A stretch of DNA of 64,000 nt from Anaerolineaceae bacterium (lineage in GTDB: Bacteria > Chloroflexota > Anaerolineae > Aggregatilineales > Phototrophicaceae). Below are positions 42,282 through 50,269 of the stretch, in pieces. The DNA lies in NCBI GenBank assembly GCA_020634165.1, contig JACKCF010000005.1, forward strand, positions 124,001 through 188,000, in the 5' to 3' direction. The position numbers and the translations under genes are program-made. Numbering within the stretch: position 1 is the stretch's first letter; each line of letters starts with the position of its first letter. Below the pieces are notes generated by a model that was not told the DNA's origin, made no database searches, and saw only the letters and a list, made by a program, of their open reading frames with translations.

Positions 42282-43193
42282 ATGCCGCAGGGAACGCATG
42301 ACGCTGTACCCGATGACCGCAATGAAAATGTCCTGATCTATGTGAATGGTGCGCTGTTCCCCAGGCACGAGGCCAAGATTTCCGTGTTTGACAGCGGCTA
42401 TCTGGTGGGGGATGGGGTATGGGAGGGCATCCGGCTGCATCGGGGCAAGCTGGTTTTCCTCGATGAACACCTCGACCGACTGTATCAGGGGGCTAAGGCC
42501 ATCGCGATGGACATCGGCAAAACACGCGCTGAACTGACCGACGCCATGTACGGCGTGGTCCAGGCCAATGAGATGTACGATCATGTGCATCTACGGCTGA
42601 TGATTACGCGCGGCATCAAGAAAACACCTTCGCAGGACCCGCGCCTGACGATCAGCCCGCCGACGATTGTCATCATCGCCGAACACAAGCAGGCCAATCC
42701 CACGACGACACAGACGGGCGTCACCCTGTTTACGTCAACAATTCGGCGTGGTTCACCGGATTACCTCGACCCTCGGCTGAACTGCCACAGCAAGCTGCAT
42801 GAGGTTCAGGCGCTGGTGCAGGCATTGCAGGCCGGGGCGGATGAAGCGCTCATGCTGGATATTCACGGCTTTGTGAGCACCTGCAACGCGACCAACTTCT
42901 TCATCGTGCGCGGCGGGGAAGTATGGACCTCGACCGGGCAGTATTGCATGAACGGCATCACGCGCGGCAAAGTGATTGAGGTGTGCCAGGAAAATGGCAT
43001 TCCCGTGTTCCAGAAGAACTTTTCGCTGACGGATGTTTACGATGCCGATGAAGCCTTTGTCACGGGCACCTTCGCCGGATTAATTCCGGTGCGGGCTGTT
43101 GATGGGCGCAGTATCGGCGATGGTCATTCGCAGCCGATGACAGACCATCTGCGCGAGCTATATCACGCGAAGATTGATGCGGCGGTAGGCTAG
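42282..43193 (+). CDS. Class IV PLP-dependent aminotransferase (branched-chain type)
   Basis: A 303-aa fold-type IV enzyme. Blocks include VYVNGALFPR-like VLIYVNGALFPRHEAKISVF, GDGVWEGIRLHRGKL, the PLP lysine in LNCHSKLHEVQALVQA, and the phosphate-binding GFVSTCNATNFFIV with CMNGITRGKV. It catalyses amino transfer to a branched-chain keto acid or acts on a D-amino acid or aminodeoxychorismate-like substrate. AAGGAG precedes ATG 42282. Regulation by the TetR at 46432 is inferred from the matching operator. Confidence 0.85.
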   Translation: MPQGTHDAVPDDRNENVLIYVNGALFPRHEAKISVFDSGYLVGDGVWEGIRLHRGKLVFLDEHLDRLYQGAKAIAMDIGKTRAELTDAMYGVVQANEMYDHVHLRLMITRGIKKTPSQDPRLTISPPTIVIIAEHKQANPTTTQTGVTLFTSTIRRGSPDYLDPRLNCHSKLHEVQALVQALQAGADEALMLDIHGFVSTCNATNFFIVRGGEVWTSTGQYCMNGITRGKVIEVCQENGIPVFQKNFSLTDVYDADEAFVTGTFAGLIPVRAVDGRSIGDGHSQPMTDHLRELYHAKIDAAVG

Positions 43194-43232
43194 ACCCCTC
43201 CTCTAAATCTCCTCCCCGTGATGGGAGTTGGT
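43194..43232. repeat. Half copy of ~110-bp repeat, inverted, ATGATGGG subtype
   Basis: GACCCCTCCTCTAAATCTCC then TCCCCGTGATGGGAGTTGG, a right arm on the minus strand with one change (CGTGAT). The left arm is lost. Confidence 0.5.
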
Positions 43233-43287
43233 TGCGAGACGATGCGCTGCTCCGGAAAGAGAAGCGGCTTGGGGAGAATGGCCAAAA

Positions 43288-44019
43288 CTAGCGGATCGCG
43301 TGTTCACGCATTTGGTCATAGAGCGGCATGCACTCATCGACCAGGGGCTGTAATTCCGGCGGAACAGGGGCGGGTTCAGCCAGCGGTGGCATGAATCCGG
43401 TTGATTGTTCGACGCTGGCGTACCAGTAGGGTGCCCAGTTGCCGTCGCTCTCACGCGGGCCTGGTGGCCAACTGAGCATGGCCTCATCGAACGGTACATC
43501 AACGGCAGCGCACAGCTTCGAGAGCACGTCTTGCGGATCGGCCAATACATCGGCGGAATCGATCACGGGTGGCGTTTCTTTGGTCATGGTCTGCACAAAC
43601 GTGAACAGCTCATGCTGCTGGGGAATGCCCGTCTGGTCGATAGTCGGTGTACCCAGTACCTTCGCCAGCGAGACAATCACCTGGCCCGGATCGCGAATTA
43701 AGAAGCAGTTGGTGAGCTTCAGCATCCACTCACGGCCAATGTTGGGCAGCATGTGGTGAGTCATATGCTTCTGGTAATAAATGCTGATGCCATCCGGCAG
43801 GGGGCCTGTGAGCTGGTCAACGACCTCGCGCCAGTCAGTTGGGTAGGCGGCGATGACCTCCGCCGCGCCAGGGTGGGGCAGGCCTGTTTGCCGCAAATAG
43901 TGGGCGTAGAGCGGTTCATCATGAACGTGGGTGTCCGGTCGATTTTCCCAGGCGCGCATGAGCGCGGTGGAGATATTGCGCGGGCCGGACCACATGGCGA
44001 TGCGGCGAAGGGTCGTCAC
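43288..44019 (-). CDS. Sulfotransferase-like P-loop protein
   Basis: A 243-aa protein with the 5'-PSB-like loop MWSGPRNISTALMRAWENR at residues 9-27 and FLIRDPGQVIVSLAKV near 125, the two cofactor motifs of PAPS-dependent sulfotransferases. It is convergent with the class IV aminotransferase. From memory, plant branched-chain aminotransferase-like proteins fuse these same two domain types, which supports a functional link. Substrate unknown; sulfotransferase activity is not proven for this subfamily. Confidence 0.7.
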   Translation of the reverse strand: MTTLRRIAMWSGPRNISTALMRAWENRPDTHVHDEPLYAHYLRQTGLPHPGAAEVIAAYPTDWREVVDQLTGPLPDGISIYYQKHMTHHMLPNIGREWMLKLTNCFLIRDPGQVIVSLAKVLGTPTIDQTGIPQQHELFTFVQTMTKETPPVIDSADVLADPQDVLSKLCAAVDVPFDEAMLSWPPGPRESDGNWAPYWYASVEQSTGFMPPLAEPAPVPPELQPLVDECMPLYDQMREHAIR

Positions 44020-44149
44020 GATGGGTGCTCCTGTGTGTCAAAGGGTGGGACTGGCGCAAGTATAGCGAAAATCGCTTGGTCTGCATGCGATTGGTAGCAG
44101 GAGGCGAATCGTACAGCTAAATCGTGCCTTTTGCTGCTAGTATGATGCT

Positions 44150-44662
44150 ATGAATAAGACCAAGTCCAAACCTCACAGATATCGCACCCTCAAGGTCATT
44201 CTTGGGATTCTTATGACGGCAATTGCCATCGTGGTTATTGGCTACCTCGGACTTGTCTTTCTGTTGGTCAAGGCATTTGAAGGTCCCAATATGTTTTCAA
44301 ATGGCTGCGACCCTCAGACACCGCAGTCTTTTGCAAGCATGGCACGGGTGACCTTGCCTGATAAGTTCAGTGATTTTGACTCTTATTGTTGGGGAATGCA
44401 CGGCTGGTCGGCTGAAGCACGGTTTGAAATCGACCCTGATGATTTGGAGCCATTTGTTGCATCCACGAGTATTGACTTCACACAGTTGTCCGCAGAATTG
44501 CCGCAGAGAGTCAACGCCAGCTATATCCACCAGTCGAAGGGCATGATGAAATCATTCCTATATGGGTTCGCCGAAAGTAGCATGGACTGGTATGAGGAAA
44601 TTGTTGTTGATACCAGTCGCCCAGACCGATGGGTTGTCTATTTCGTCGTATTGGCTGGCTGA
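44150..44662 (+). CDS. Membrane-anchored protein of unknown function
   Basis: A 170-aa protein. A basic N-terminus (MNKTKSKPHRYRTLK) precedes one TM helix (VILGILMTAIAIVVIGYLGLVFLL). An outside domain with two cysteines (NGCDPQTPQSF, DSYCWGMHGWSAEARF) follows, which may form a disulfide. I know no family. It lies alone between leftward genes. Confidence rests on clean start, membrane pattern and length. Confidence 0.6.
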   Translation: MNKTKSKPHRYRTLKVILGILMTAIAIVVIGYLGLVFLLVKAFEGPNMFSNGCDPQTPQSFASMARVTLPDKFSDFDSYCWGMHGWSAEARFEIDPDDLEPFVASTSIDFTQLSAELPQRVNASYIHQSKGMMKSFLYGFAESSMDWYEEIVVDTSRPDRWVVYFVVLAG

Positions 44663-44715
44663 TGCGCAAGTTTTTGTTTTTTGCATCGCCAAAGTCCCTG
44701 TGATTGACCCTCTAT

Positions 44716-44934
44716 TCAACTAACCTGGGCGACGGTCCCCGATAGCAAGCGCAGATGCGGTCCTGTTTGGCTGTGTTCATATTTGAACGGGCTGAGTTCG
44801 AGCAGATCAGATGCCAGCCTGGAGGTCTTTTCTAAGGCGATTTCACTCATTAATTGCCAGACCTCGACGCTATTTTGGGCATAGCAGCCCTTAAATGATC
44901 CTCCACGACAAAAATAATGCCAAAAAGGTGTCAA
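44716..44934 (-). CDS. Doubtful short frame
   Basis: A 72-codon frame in a 412-bp gap. The inner part from MSEIALEKTSRLASDLLELS looks protein-like but has no clear ribosome site and no recognised family. It may be a gene remnant. The rest of the gap (44935-45074) shows nothing I can name. Confidence 0.2.
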   Translation of the reverse strand: MTPFWHYFCRGGSFKGCYAQNSVEVWQLMSEIALEKTSRLASDLLELSPFKYEHSQTGPHLRLLSGTVAQVS

Positions 44935-45074
44935 AATCCACCAAAAATTCAGTATGTCCGCACAGGTTTATTAAGGTTTTTAGAACCACGACATGTTAAA
45001 TTACACATAACGAGGATATTTCATGGGGATATGAGTGCATAGGGCATTTTGGTAAGGCTGCCAGGATTGGTGAC

Positions 45075-45479
45075 ATGACAACGATTACGATTTTTGAAGA
45101 TGGAACCGCCACACTCTTGTATCATTCCGATGAAAAGATTGTGCATCATATCTTCCACAGGGATGTAAAAGGGAACACATTTCGGTCGGTTTTGAACGCG
45201 GGGCTGGATGTTTTCCAGGAATTTAAGGCGTATAAGTGGTTGTCGGATGATCGTATGGCTGGCCCTCTTTCTCATGATGATTTGGAATGGGCGAGGACGG
45301 ATTGGTTCCAGCGTGTAGCTGCCGAGGGTTGGAAATACTGGGCCTTGTTGCTCCCACGCGATGTGGATTCCATGCAGTTATCAAGAGAAACGGTCCATAT
45401 CTGGCGCCCCTATGGCTTGAAGGTTATGTATTTTGCGGTCCCCAACGCCGCCTATTTGTGGTTAGCGAACCAGCACTAG
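45075..45479 (+). CDS. SpoIIAA/STAS-like small cytoplasmic protein
   Basis: A 134-aa protein resembling the STAS/SpoIIAA-like family found in Bacteroidota and Chloroflexota. Typical blocks are YKWLSDDR, DLEWARTDWFQRVAAEGWKYWALLLP and VMYFAVPNAAYLWL. It has no membrane segment. Its role is unknown. It stands before a duplicated tetR promoter fragment. Confidence 0.6.
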   Translation: MTTITIFEDGTATLLYHSDEKIVHHIFHRDVKGNTFRSVLNAGLDVFQEFKAYKWLSDDRMAGPLSHDDLEWARTDWFQRVAAEGWKYWALLLPRDVDSMQLSRETVHIWRPYGLKVMYFAVPNAAYLWLANQH

Positions 45480-45563
45480 GCGTTTTTCAGTATTTTCCCT
45501 CAAAATGTGATGATTTTTGGTAATCTCCAAGCGTTTGGAGAGGTATCAGCCTCATCTTCAAAT

Positions 45564-45584
45564 TATACTAAACAGTATAGTTTA
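45564..45584. promoter_or_regulatory. Duplicate TetR-type operator
   Basis: On the minus strand TAAACTATACT-GTT-TAGTATA, 20 of 21 identical to the operator at 46397. It stands before a truncated copy of the tetR 5' end. Confidence 0.6.
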
Positions 45585-45598
45585 ATCAGGAAGGTAAG

Positions 45599-45660
45599 AT
45601 GAAACGGACGCGGGACAACTGGCTGAAAGGGTATGTTGCGCATAAGTGGCTAAAAAATGG
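45599..45660 (+). pseudogene. Truncated copy of the tetR 5' end
   Basis: ATG 45599 opens MKRTRDNWLKG, nearly identical to the TetR at 46432 (MKRTRDDWLKEG). DNA identity covers operator, ribosome site and the first ten codons, then breaks after CTGAAAG at 45629. The reading then runs antisense into the next gene. It is a decayed partial duplicate. Confidence 0.65.
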
Positions 45661-45666
45661 CTTGTA

Positions 45667-46323
45667 CTACGACTTCTGCCAGATATTGTTTACTAACTGT
45701 AACAAGTTTTCCGATGCATTCCAGACAAATTCGGAGAAATAAAGTAGCTCTGCATCACCAATCTTTTTTCGTCGATATATGTACTCAGATAATGGGTCCA
45801 ATGGATGCTCATCTAGCATGTGTTTTGGCAGCAATGTAATCGCATAAAGTGCAATAGAATTCACTTCAGGATAGTCAGCATATTCGTGTCTGACGAAGCC
45901 GTAGCTAGCATGCAACAACGATATTAGATCAGTGAATAACGAATCAATAGTTCGGGCTAGATTTTGACTCGATGTATCTTGTAGACGATAGTGTGTATGG
46001 TCAATGTATATTGTCAACTCGTGTTTGTTTTTCGAGAAATGTTCTATTCTGACATCATTCTCATATCCAAGTGCAAGGCCGACATCAGCACCAGAAATGT
46101 GCCAAAGAGTAACCTGACCTTGGTGAAAACTCATAAACGATAGTAGGTCAGCTTCTGTTTCAAACTCGCGCAGGCCATCAGAATACACATGAATTGTTGA
46201 ATCAGGGTTGTAGCTTAACCGAAAGCCATGTCTGAAAAAGATTTCAAGAATTGCGACGTTAAGATCACTTTTCGACATTTGGTGCAAATCGAAAATGAGC
46301 GTGTATTCCCAATCTGACCCCAT
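45667..46323 (-). CDS. Hypothetical protein in AT-rich insert
   Basis: A 218-aa protein with no recognised family. It is AT-rich compared with its neighbours. It begins MGSDWEYTLIFDLHQ and has alternating beta and helix segments (LTIYIDHTHYRLQD, SLFTDLISLLHASYGFV). No TM helix or signal is visible. It lies exactly between the two tetR 5' copies, so it was probably brought in by the event that made the duplicate. Possibly immunity-like or phage-derived cargo, but this is a guess. Confidence 0.5.
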   Translation of the reverse strand: MGSDWEYTLIFDLHQMSKSDLNVAILEIFFRHGFRLSYNPDSTIHVYSDGLREFETEADLLSFMSFHQGQVTLWHISGADVGLALGYENDVRIEHFSKNKHELTIYIDHTHYRLQDTSSQNLARTIDSLFTDLISLLHASYGFVRHEYADYPEVNSIALYAITLLPKHMLDEHPLDPLSEYIYRRKKIGDAELLYFSEFVWNASENLLQLVNNIWQKS

Positions 46324-46396
46324 TTGGCTTGATCCTTGGCATTCGATTTCTATGAAAAGTTTATAGGTAAATTACTTTTGTGTGTTTATAAAGAAA

Positions 46397-46417
46397 TATA
46401 CTAAACGGTATAGTTTA
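46397..46417. promoter_or_regulatory. TetR autoregulatory operator
   Basis: On the minus strand TAAACTATACC-GTT-TAGTATA, ending 14 bp before the tetR ATG. Matching sites occur at 42239 and 45564. Confidence 0.65.
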
Positions 46418-46431
46418 ATCGAGAAGGCACG

Positions 46432-46953
46432 ATGAAACGGACGCGGGACGACTGGCTGAAAGAAGGGGTACGTATCCTGGCGGAGGTGGGGCCAACGGCG
46501 CTGACCATCGACCTGCTATTGGTGCGGCTGCGCATGACCAAAGGCTCGTTCTATTACCATTTCCGCAGCTACGATGGTTACACTCGCGCGCTGTTGACCC
46601 ACATCGAACAGCATGAAATTCCAGCAGTGGGGCAGGTCGCCGGGGAGAGTGATGTTCCGCGTCAGCAGATCGAAAGTGTGCTCGGATGGCTGCTCAATCA
46701 CAATCCGGCGCTGGAAGCAGCCCTGCGTACATGGGCCAGTATTGACGATCATGCCAGTGTGACCCAGCAGCACATCGACCGCGAACGGCTCTTTGATCTG
46801 ACGACACTCTGCGGCCAGTATTTGGGTGACGGCTCTGCGGGGCAGGGTATGGCCAATCTGCTGCTGGCGATGCTCATCGCTCGGCAGCAGGCAACCCCGC
46901 CGATGGCGGTTAAAGCAATGGTCGATGCGTTCCGGCAGGCGTATGGTTTGTGA
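46432..46953 (+). CDS. TetR family regulator
   Basis: A 173-aa TetR protein. N-terminal HTH: WLKEGVRILAEVGPTALTID, LLLVRLRMTKGSFYYHFRSYDGYTRALL, with the GSFYYHF recognition helix typical of TetR. The C-terminal domain is shorter than usual. It follows GAGAAGG and its own palindromic operator. The same operator before the aminotransferase gene at 42282 suggests a small regulon of amino-acid or related metabolism. Ligand unknown. Confidence 0.85.
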   Translation: MKRTRDDWLKEGVRILAEVGPTALTIDLLLVRLRMTKGSFYYHFRSYDGYTRALLTHIEQHEIPAVGQVAGESDVPRQQIESVLGWLLNHNPALEAALRTWASIDDHASVTQQHIDRERLFDLTTLCGQYLGDGSAGQGMANLLLAMLIARQQATPPMAVKAMVDAFRQAYGL

Positions 46954-46978
46954 GAAATGGTGGCCGCCTTAGAAACAT

Positions 46979-47455
46979 CTAATCGTGCATTTTCTTCTTA
47001 CGACGAATGATCTGATGCGCGTGATGGCGTACAAAAAGAAGATATACCACATCAAGTACGGGGATCATGAAAAATAGAATCCCTCTCAATACTTGCGAAT
47101 GCAAAAACACATCTCCAAATGCCAGGACCGTATAGCACACCACTGGAAGATACAAAGAACCGCTGACTGACAGAAACGCAATAATATAAATATCTCTATA
47201 ATTCAGGTTATCGTTATAATGAACGACCCGAAGCAATCTCGACCCGAAATGATATGCGCGTATTGATAGAGGGAAAGGTAGTTGTCGGCAAAACGCCTTT
47301 ATTTGTTTGGATTGGAGATTGTAGCGGATGACATGACCTTGAACAATCCACCAGAAAGCCAGTTCTGAAGAGAAGAAAATCCAAAGAAGTGTGATACCTA
47401 AAAAGAAAAATGTGCCACATATAGGGAATAACAGTTGGAATAGTGAATCTGACAC
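46979..47455 (-). CDS. Polytopic membrane protein of unknown function
   Basis: A 158-aa protein with GTG 47455 as start. Hydrophobic stretches: LLFPICGTFFFLGITLLWIFF, IYIIAFLSVSGSLYLPVVCY and ILFFMIPVLDVVYLLFV; basic tail RHHAHQIIRRKKKMHD. It is AT-rich, unlike its neighbours, hinting at recent acquisition. No family recognised. Confidence 0.5.
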   Translation of the reverse strand: MSDSLFQLLFPICGTFFFLGITLLWIFFSSELAFWWIVQGHVIRYNLQSKQIKAFCRQLPFPLSIRAYHFGSRLLRVVHYNDNLNYRDIYIIAFLSVSGSLYLPVVCYTVLAFGDVFLHSQVLRGILFFMIPVLDVVYLLFVRHHAHQIIRRKKKMHD

Positions 47456-47660
47456 GGATGACTATCTTTTTCAGCAATTATATATACATACAATTCTACA
47501 AGTAATGTGTTCAAGAAGTATTGATTTTGAACTTTTCTTCGCTTTGACTATCGTATAGTTTGTGAGGGCGCATATTAAGAGCATACTAAAATAGAGCAGG
47601 GCAGGTCCTAAGCTATGGCATACTGTATATGTAACTAATTGATAACTGCTTTGTGAGTAA
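47456..47660. other. Intergenic, AT-rich
   Basis: No gene seen. ACTAT-CGT-ATAGT at 47547-47559 within TTTGACTATCGTATAGTTTG is a half-match to the TetR operator (AAACTATAC in complement) and might be a weak site. Confidence 0.25.
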
Positions 47661-47770
47661 CCCCCATCCTCGGTCCTTCCCCCATGAGGTGGAAGGATGC
47701 CTTTCTAATTACTATGCTTGCAGACGAATTCCCCTCACCTCATGGGGAGGGGAAACAGGGGTGGGGTTGA
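47661..47770. repeat. ~110-bp palindromic repeat, ATGAGGTG subtype (copy R7)
   Basis: Left arm CCCCATGAGGTG, right arm CACCTCATGGGG, 12 bp perfect pairing. Ends ACCCC and GGGGT. It lies upstream of otsB. Confidence 0.75.
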
Positions 47771-47813
47771 TTGCGGCGAGTATCCCATTAAGCAACCCTA
47801 TGAAGGAGGCTCT

Positions 47814-48623
47814 ATGACCTGGCGAGATGCCACCGAAACCCTTTTAGCTCCGCTGATAACCAGCGAACGGGTCGGCCTGATTACCGACATGGACGGCACG
47901 CTGGCTCCGATTGTCCCCAATCCCGAAGATGCTTACCCAACCGACCGCAGCAAAGAACTGCTGGCCCAGCTCAGTGACCATCTGGCGCTGGTGGCGGCGG
48001 TCAGTGGCCGCCCAGTGGCCGACCTGCATGCACGGCTCGATCTGCCGGGGCTGGTTTACTCTGGCAATCACGGCCTGGAGCGCTGGGAGAATGATGCGGT
48101 GGCGGTTGCGCCGCTGGTGCGCGATTACACCGATGCGCTGCAACATGCCAAAATCGCTGTTGAAGCCATCGCGCCAGAGGGTGTGATGATCGAGGACAAG
48201 GGCGCGACACTATCGGTGCATTATCGCAATGCGGCTGTTCCGGCAGAGATCAACCTGCTATTTGAGCCGAAATTGCGCGACATCGCCGACAAGCACAATC
48301 TGCGCCTGTTCAGTGGCCGCAAAGTCTTTGAACTGCGCCCACCGCTGGATATCGACAAAGGCACGGTCTTTAAGCAGTTGGTAGAGGAATATGACCTGGA
48401 CGCTGCTGTTTACATCGGTGACGATACGACCGATGCCGATGCCTTAAAAATGGCAGGCCAACTCCGCGACGAAGGTATCTGTCACGCAGTTGGCATGGGC
48501 GTTCAGTCCGATGATACGCCTTCGGTGGTTTTGATTTCCGCAGATTGCTTGGCGGCGGGCGTCGAAGGTGTGGAGGACTTTTTAGACTGGCTCTTGAAGG
48601 CGGTCATGGCGTCTTCGATCTGA
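47814..48623 (+). CDS. otsB: Trehalose-6-phosphate phosphatase
   Basis: A 269-aa HAD phosphatase. ATG 47814 follows AAGGAGG. Motif I is ITDMDGTLAPI, motif II VAAVSGRPVADL, motif IV YIGDDTTDADALKMAG. The cap region and length match OtsB. It removes phosphate from trehalose-6-phosphate to give trehalose, an osmolyte. Its 3' end overlaps the 3' end of the convergent synthase gene by 121 bp, so the two mRNAs would be complementary there. Confidence 0.92.
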   Translation: MTWRDATETLLAPLITSERVGLITDMDGTLAPIVPNPEDAYPTDRSKELLAQLSDHLALVAAVSGRPVADLHARLDLPGLVYSGNHGLERWENDAVAVAPLVRDYTDALQHAKIAVEAIAPEGVMIEDKGATLSVHYRNAAVPAEINLLFEPKLRDIADKHNLRLFSGRKVFELRPPLDIDKGTVFKQLVEEYDLDAAVYIGDDTTDADALKMAGQLRDEGICHAVGMGVQSDDTPSVVLISADCLAAGVEGVEDFLDWLLKAVMASSI

Positions 48624-50089
48624 CTGCTGAACCAGGTGCGAACCCCGTTTTTACGTACGATATTTTCTAGCGCCTGTGCCCGTTTGGCGCGCTCGTCTAG
48701 CGGCATCGTTAGCGCTTCGTGCATCACCTGAGCAGTGCCGTAAATATCAAACGGCGAAACGGTCAGGGCTTGTTGGCCGAGTTCATAGAAGGCCCCAGCA
48801 TGCTCGGATAAGACCAGAACGCCATCGCGCCCATTGACGAGTGTGCCTTCCTTGGCGACCAGATTCATGCCATCAGCGATGGGGTTAACCAACAGCACAT
48901 CATAGAGCTGCATAGCAGCCAATGCACGATGATAGTTATTGCCGAGGATAATGCGCGATGGCTCCCAGAATTCATCGCTGTAGGCGGCATTAATCATGCC
49001 ACTTTCGACCATGATGTCGCCCAGATAATCTTTGTATTCCTGCACATCCATGCGGCTGGGTACCAGCAGCGAGAGCATCTGCACTCTGCCATGATGTTCT
49101 GGGTGCTGATCCAGCAGGGTACGATAGGCTTGCAGCCCACGCAGAATATTCTTGCTTGGTTCGATGCGGTCAATGCGCAGAATGAGCTTGCGGTCGCCAA
49201 TGAGGTTGATGACCTGACCTTTGTGCAGTCGGGTCTGTGGCTCCTGAATCATCTCGTCGATTTTTTCGACATCGACGCTGATGGGGTAGGCGTGGGCACC
49301 CACTTTGCGACCTTTATAGGTAATCGAATCTCGCGAGCCATACGAGTGGGCATCCGGCAGGTAGAAACGCGCGCACTGGACAAAATTAAAGGCATCGCGC
49401 TGCGTCTGGAAGCCGATGTTGTCGGAATCCAGCAAGCTGGAAATGAGCGTGTTACGCATCTGGCTAGGGAGGACGCGCCAGGCATCCGGGCCGGGCCAGG
49501 GGATATGCACAAAGGGCTGAATGTAGACATCGTGCCCCAGAAATTTGCGCAGGAAGTGCGGCACCAGATACAGGTGATAATCCTGCGGGAAGATGTAGAC
49601 CGGACGGGATTTCTTCTTCAATTCCTGCTTGACGCTGTCGGCGATGACCTGCGCGAACTGGCGATTAATGGCGATGTAGCCATCTTTCCAGGCACTCCAG
49701 ATATCGGCATCGATGCTTGGATCGCGCGGTGTGTTCCACATCTGGTGCTGAATGAACCACAGCAGCGGATTGGCGATGATGTTGTAATACTGGTGATAGG
49801 CATCTTCTTCTGTTATGACCATTTTCAGGTCGATGCCATCGACGTTTTCGATATTGTTCTGATGCTGACTGGCCCAGGCTTTGTCGTCCTCGCTGAGTGC
49901 ATTTGCGACCCAGAGCACATCCAGGCGCTCTACAAGAGCAGCCAGTGCAGTGACCAGACCACCCGCTCCCCGACGGCTCGTAAATTGGCCTTCTTCGGTC
50001 TGTGAGAAGGCGTAAGGGCCACGATTTGACGCGATGACGATCAGCGGATTTTCTTCTTGTAGCAACGATTCAATCGCTGTATTGACCAT
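48503..50089 (-). CDS. otsA: Trehalose-6-phosphate synthase
   Basis: A 528-aa GT20 enzyme. ASNRGPYAFSQTEEG at the start, FPQDYHLYLVPHFLRK and HIPWPGPDAWRVLP (donor/acceptor region), RIDRIEPSKNILRGLQAYR and NLVAKEGTLVNGRDGVLVLSE near the C-terminus all fit OtsA. It joins UDP-glucose (or another NDP-glucose) to glucose-6-phosphate. A poorly conserved Ser/Thr/Lys-rich tail (KKSSTPSTPAAKQSAE) lies in the part that overlaps otsB. It is convergent with otsB, not in an operon, which is unusual for this pathway. Confidence 0.92.
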   Translation of the reverse strand: MVNTAIESLLQEENPLIVIASNRGPYAFSQTEEGQFTSRRGAGGLVTALAALVERLDVLWVANALSEDDKAWASQHQNNIENVDGIDLKMVITEEDAYHQYYNIIANPLLWFIQHQMWNTPRDPSIDADIWSAWKDGYIAINRQFAQVIADSVKQELKKKSRPVYIFPQDYHLYLVPHFLRKFLGHDVYIQPFVHIPWPGPDAWRVLPSQMRNTLISSLLDSDNIGFQTQRDAFNFVQCARFYLPDAHSYGSRDSITYKGRKVGAHAYPISVDVEKIDEMIQEPQTRLHKGQVINLIGDRKLILRIDRIEPSKNILRGLQAYRTLLDQHPEHHGRVQMLSLLVPSRMDVQEYKDYLGDIMVESGMINAAYSDEFWEPSRIILGNNYHRALAAMQLYDVLLVNPIADGMNLVAKEGTLVNGRDGVLVLSEHAGAFYELGQQALTVSPFDIYGTAQVMHEALTMPLDERAKRAQALENIVRKNGVRTWFSSQIEDAMTAFKSQSKKSSTPSTPAAKQSAEIKTTEGVSSD

Positions 50090-50269
50090 TTATGGTGTCT
50101 CCATATGTATGGATTCTAACAACCACCATAACACAGCTACATTAAAGAACAGGAGAACAATTGCCGTGCTACTATCAGAAATGCCTAAAAAATAGGGGCA
50201 CAAAAACAAATTAGGGGCATAATCTGGCAAAGTGCATTTACATACAGCATGTGGGATGGAGGCTAGACC

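Noticed and set aside
48929..50005. 358-codon open frame antisense to otsA
   Set aside because: It lies wholly opposite a gene with clear OtsA motifs, and its translation is low-complexity His/Gln/Asp-rich typical of shadow frames in GC-rich DNA.
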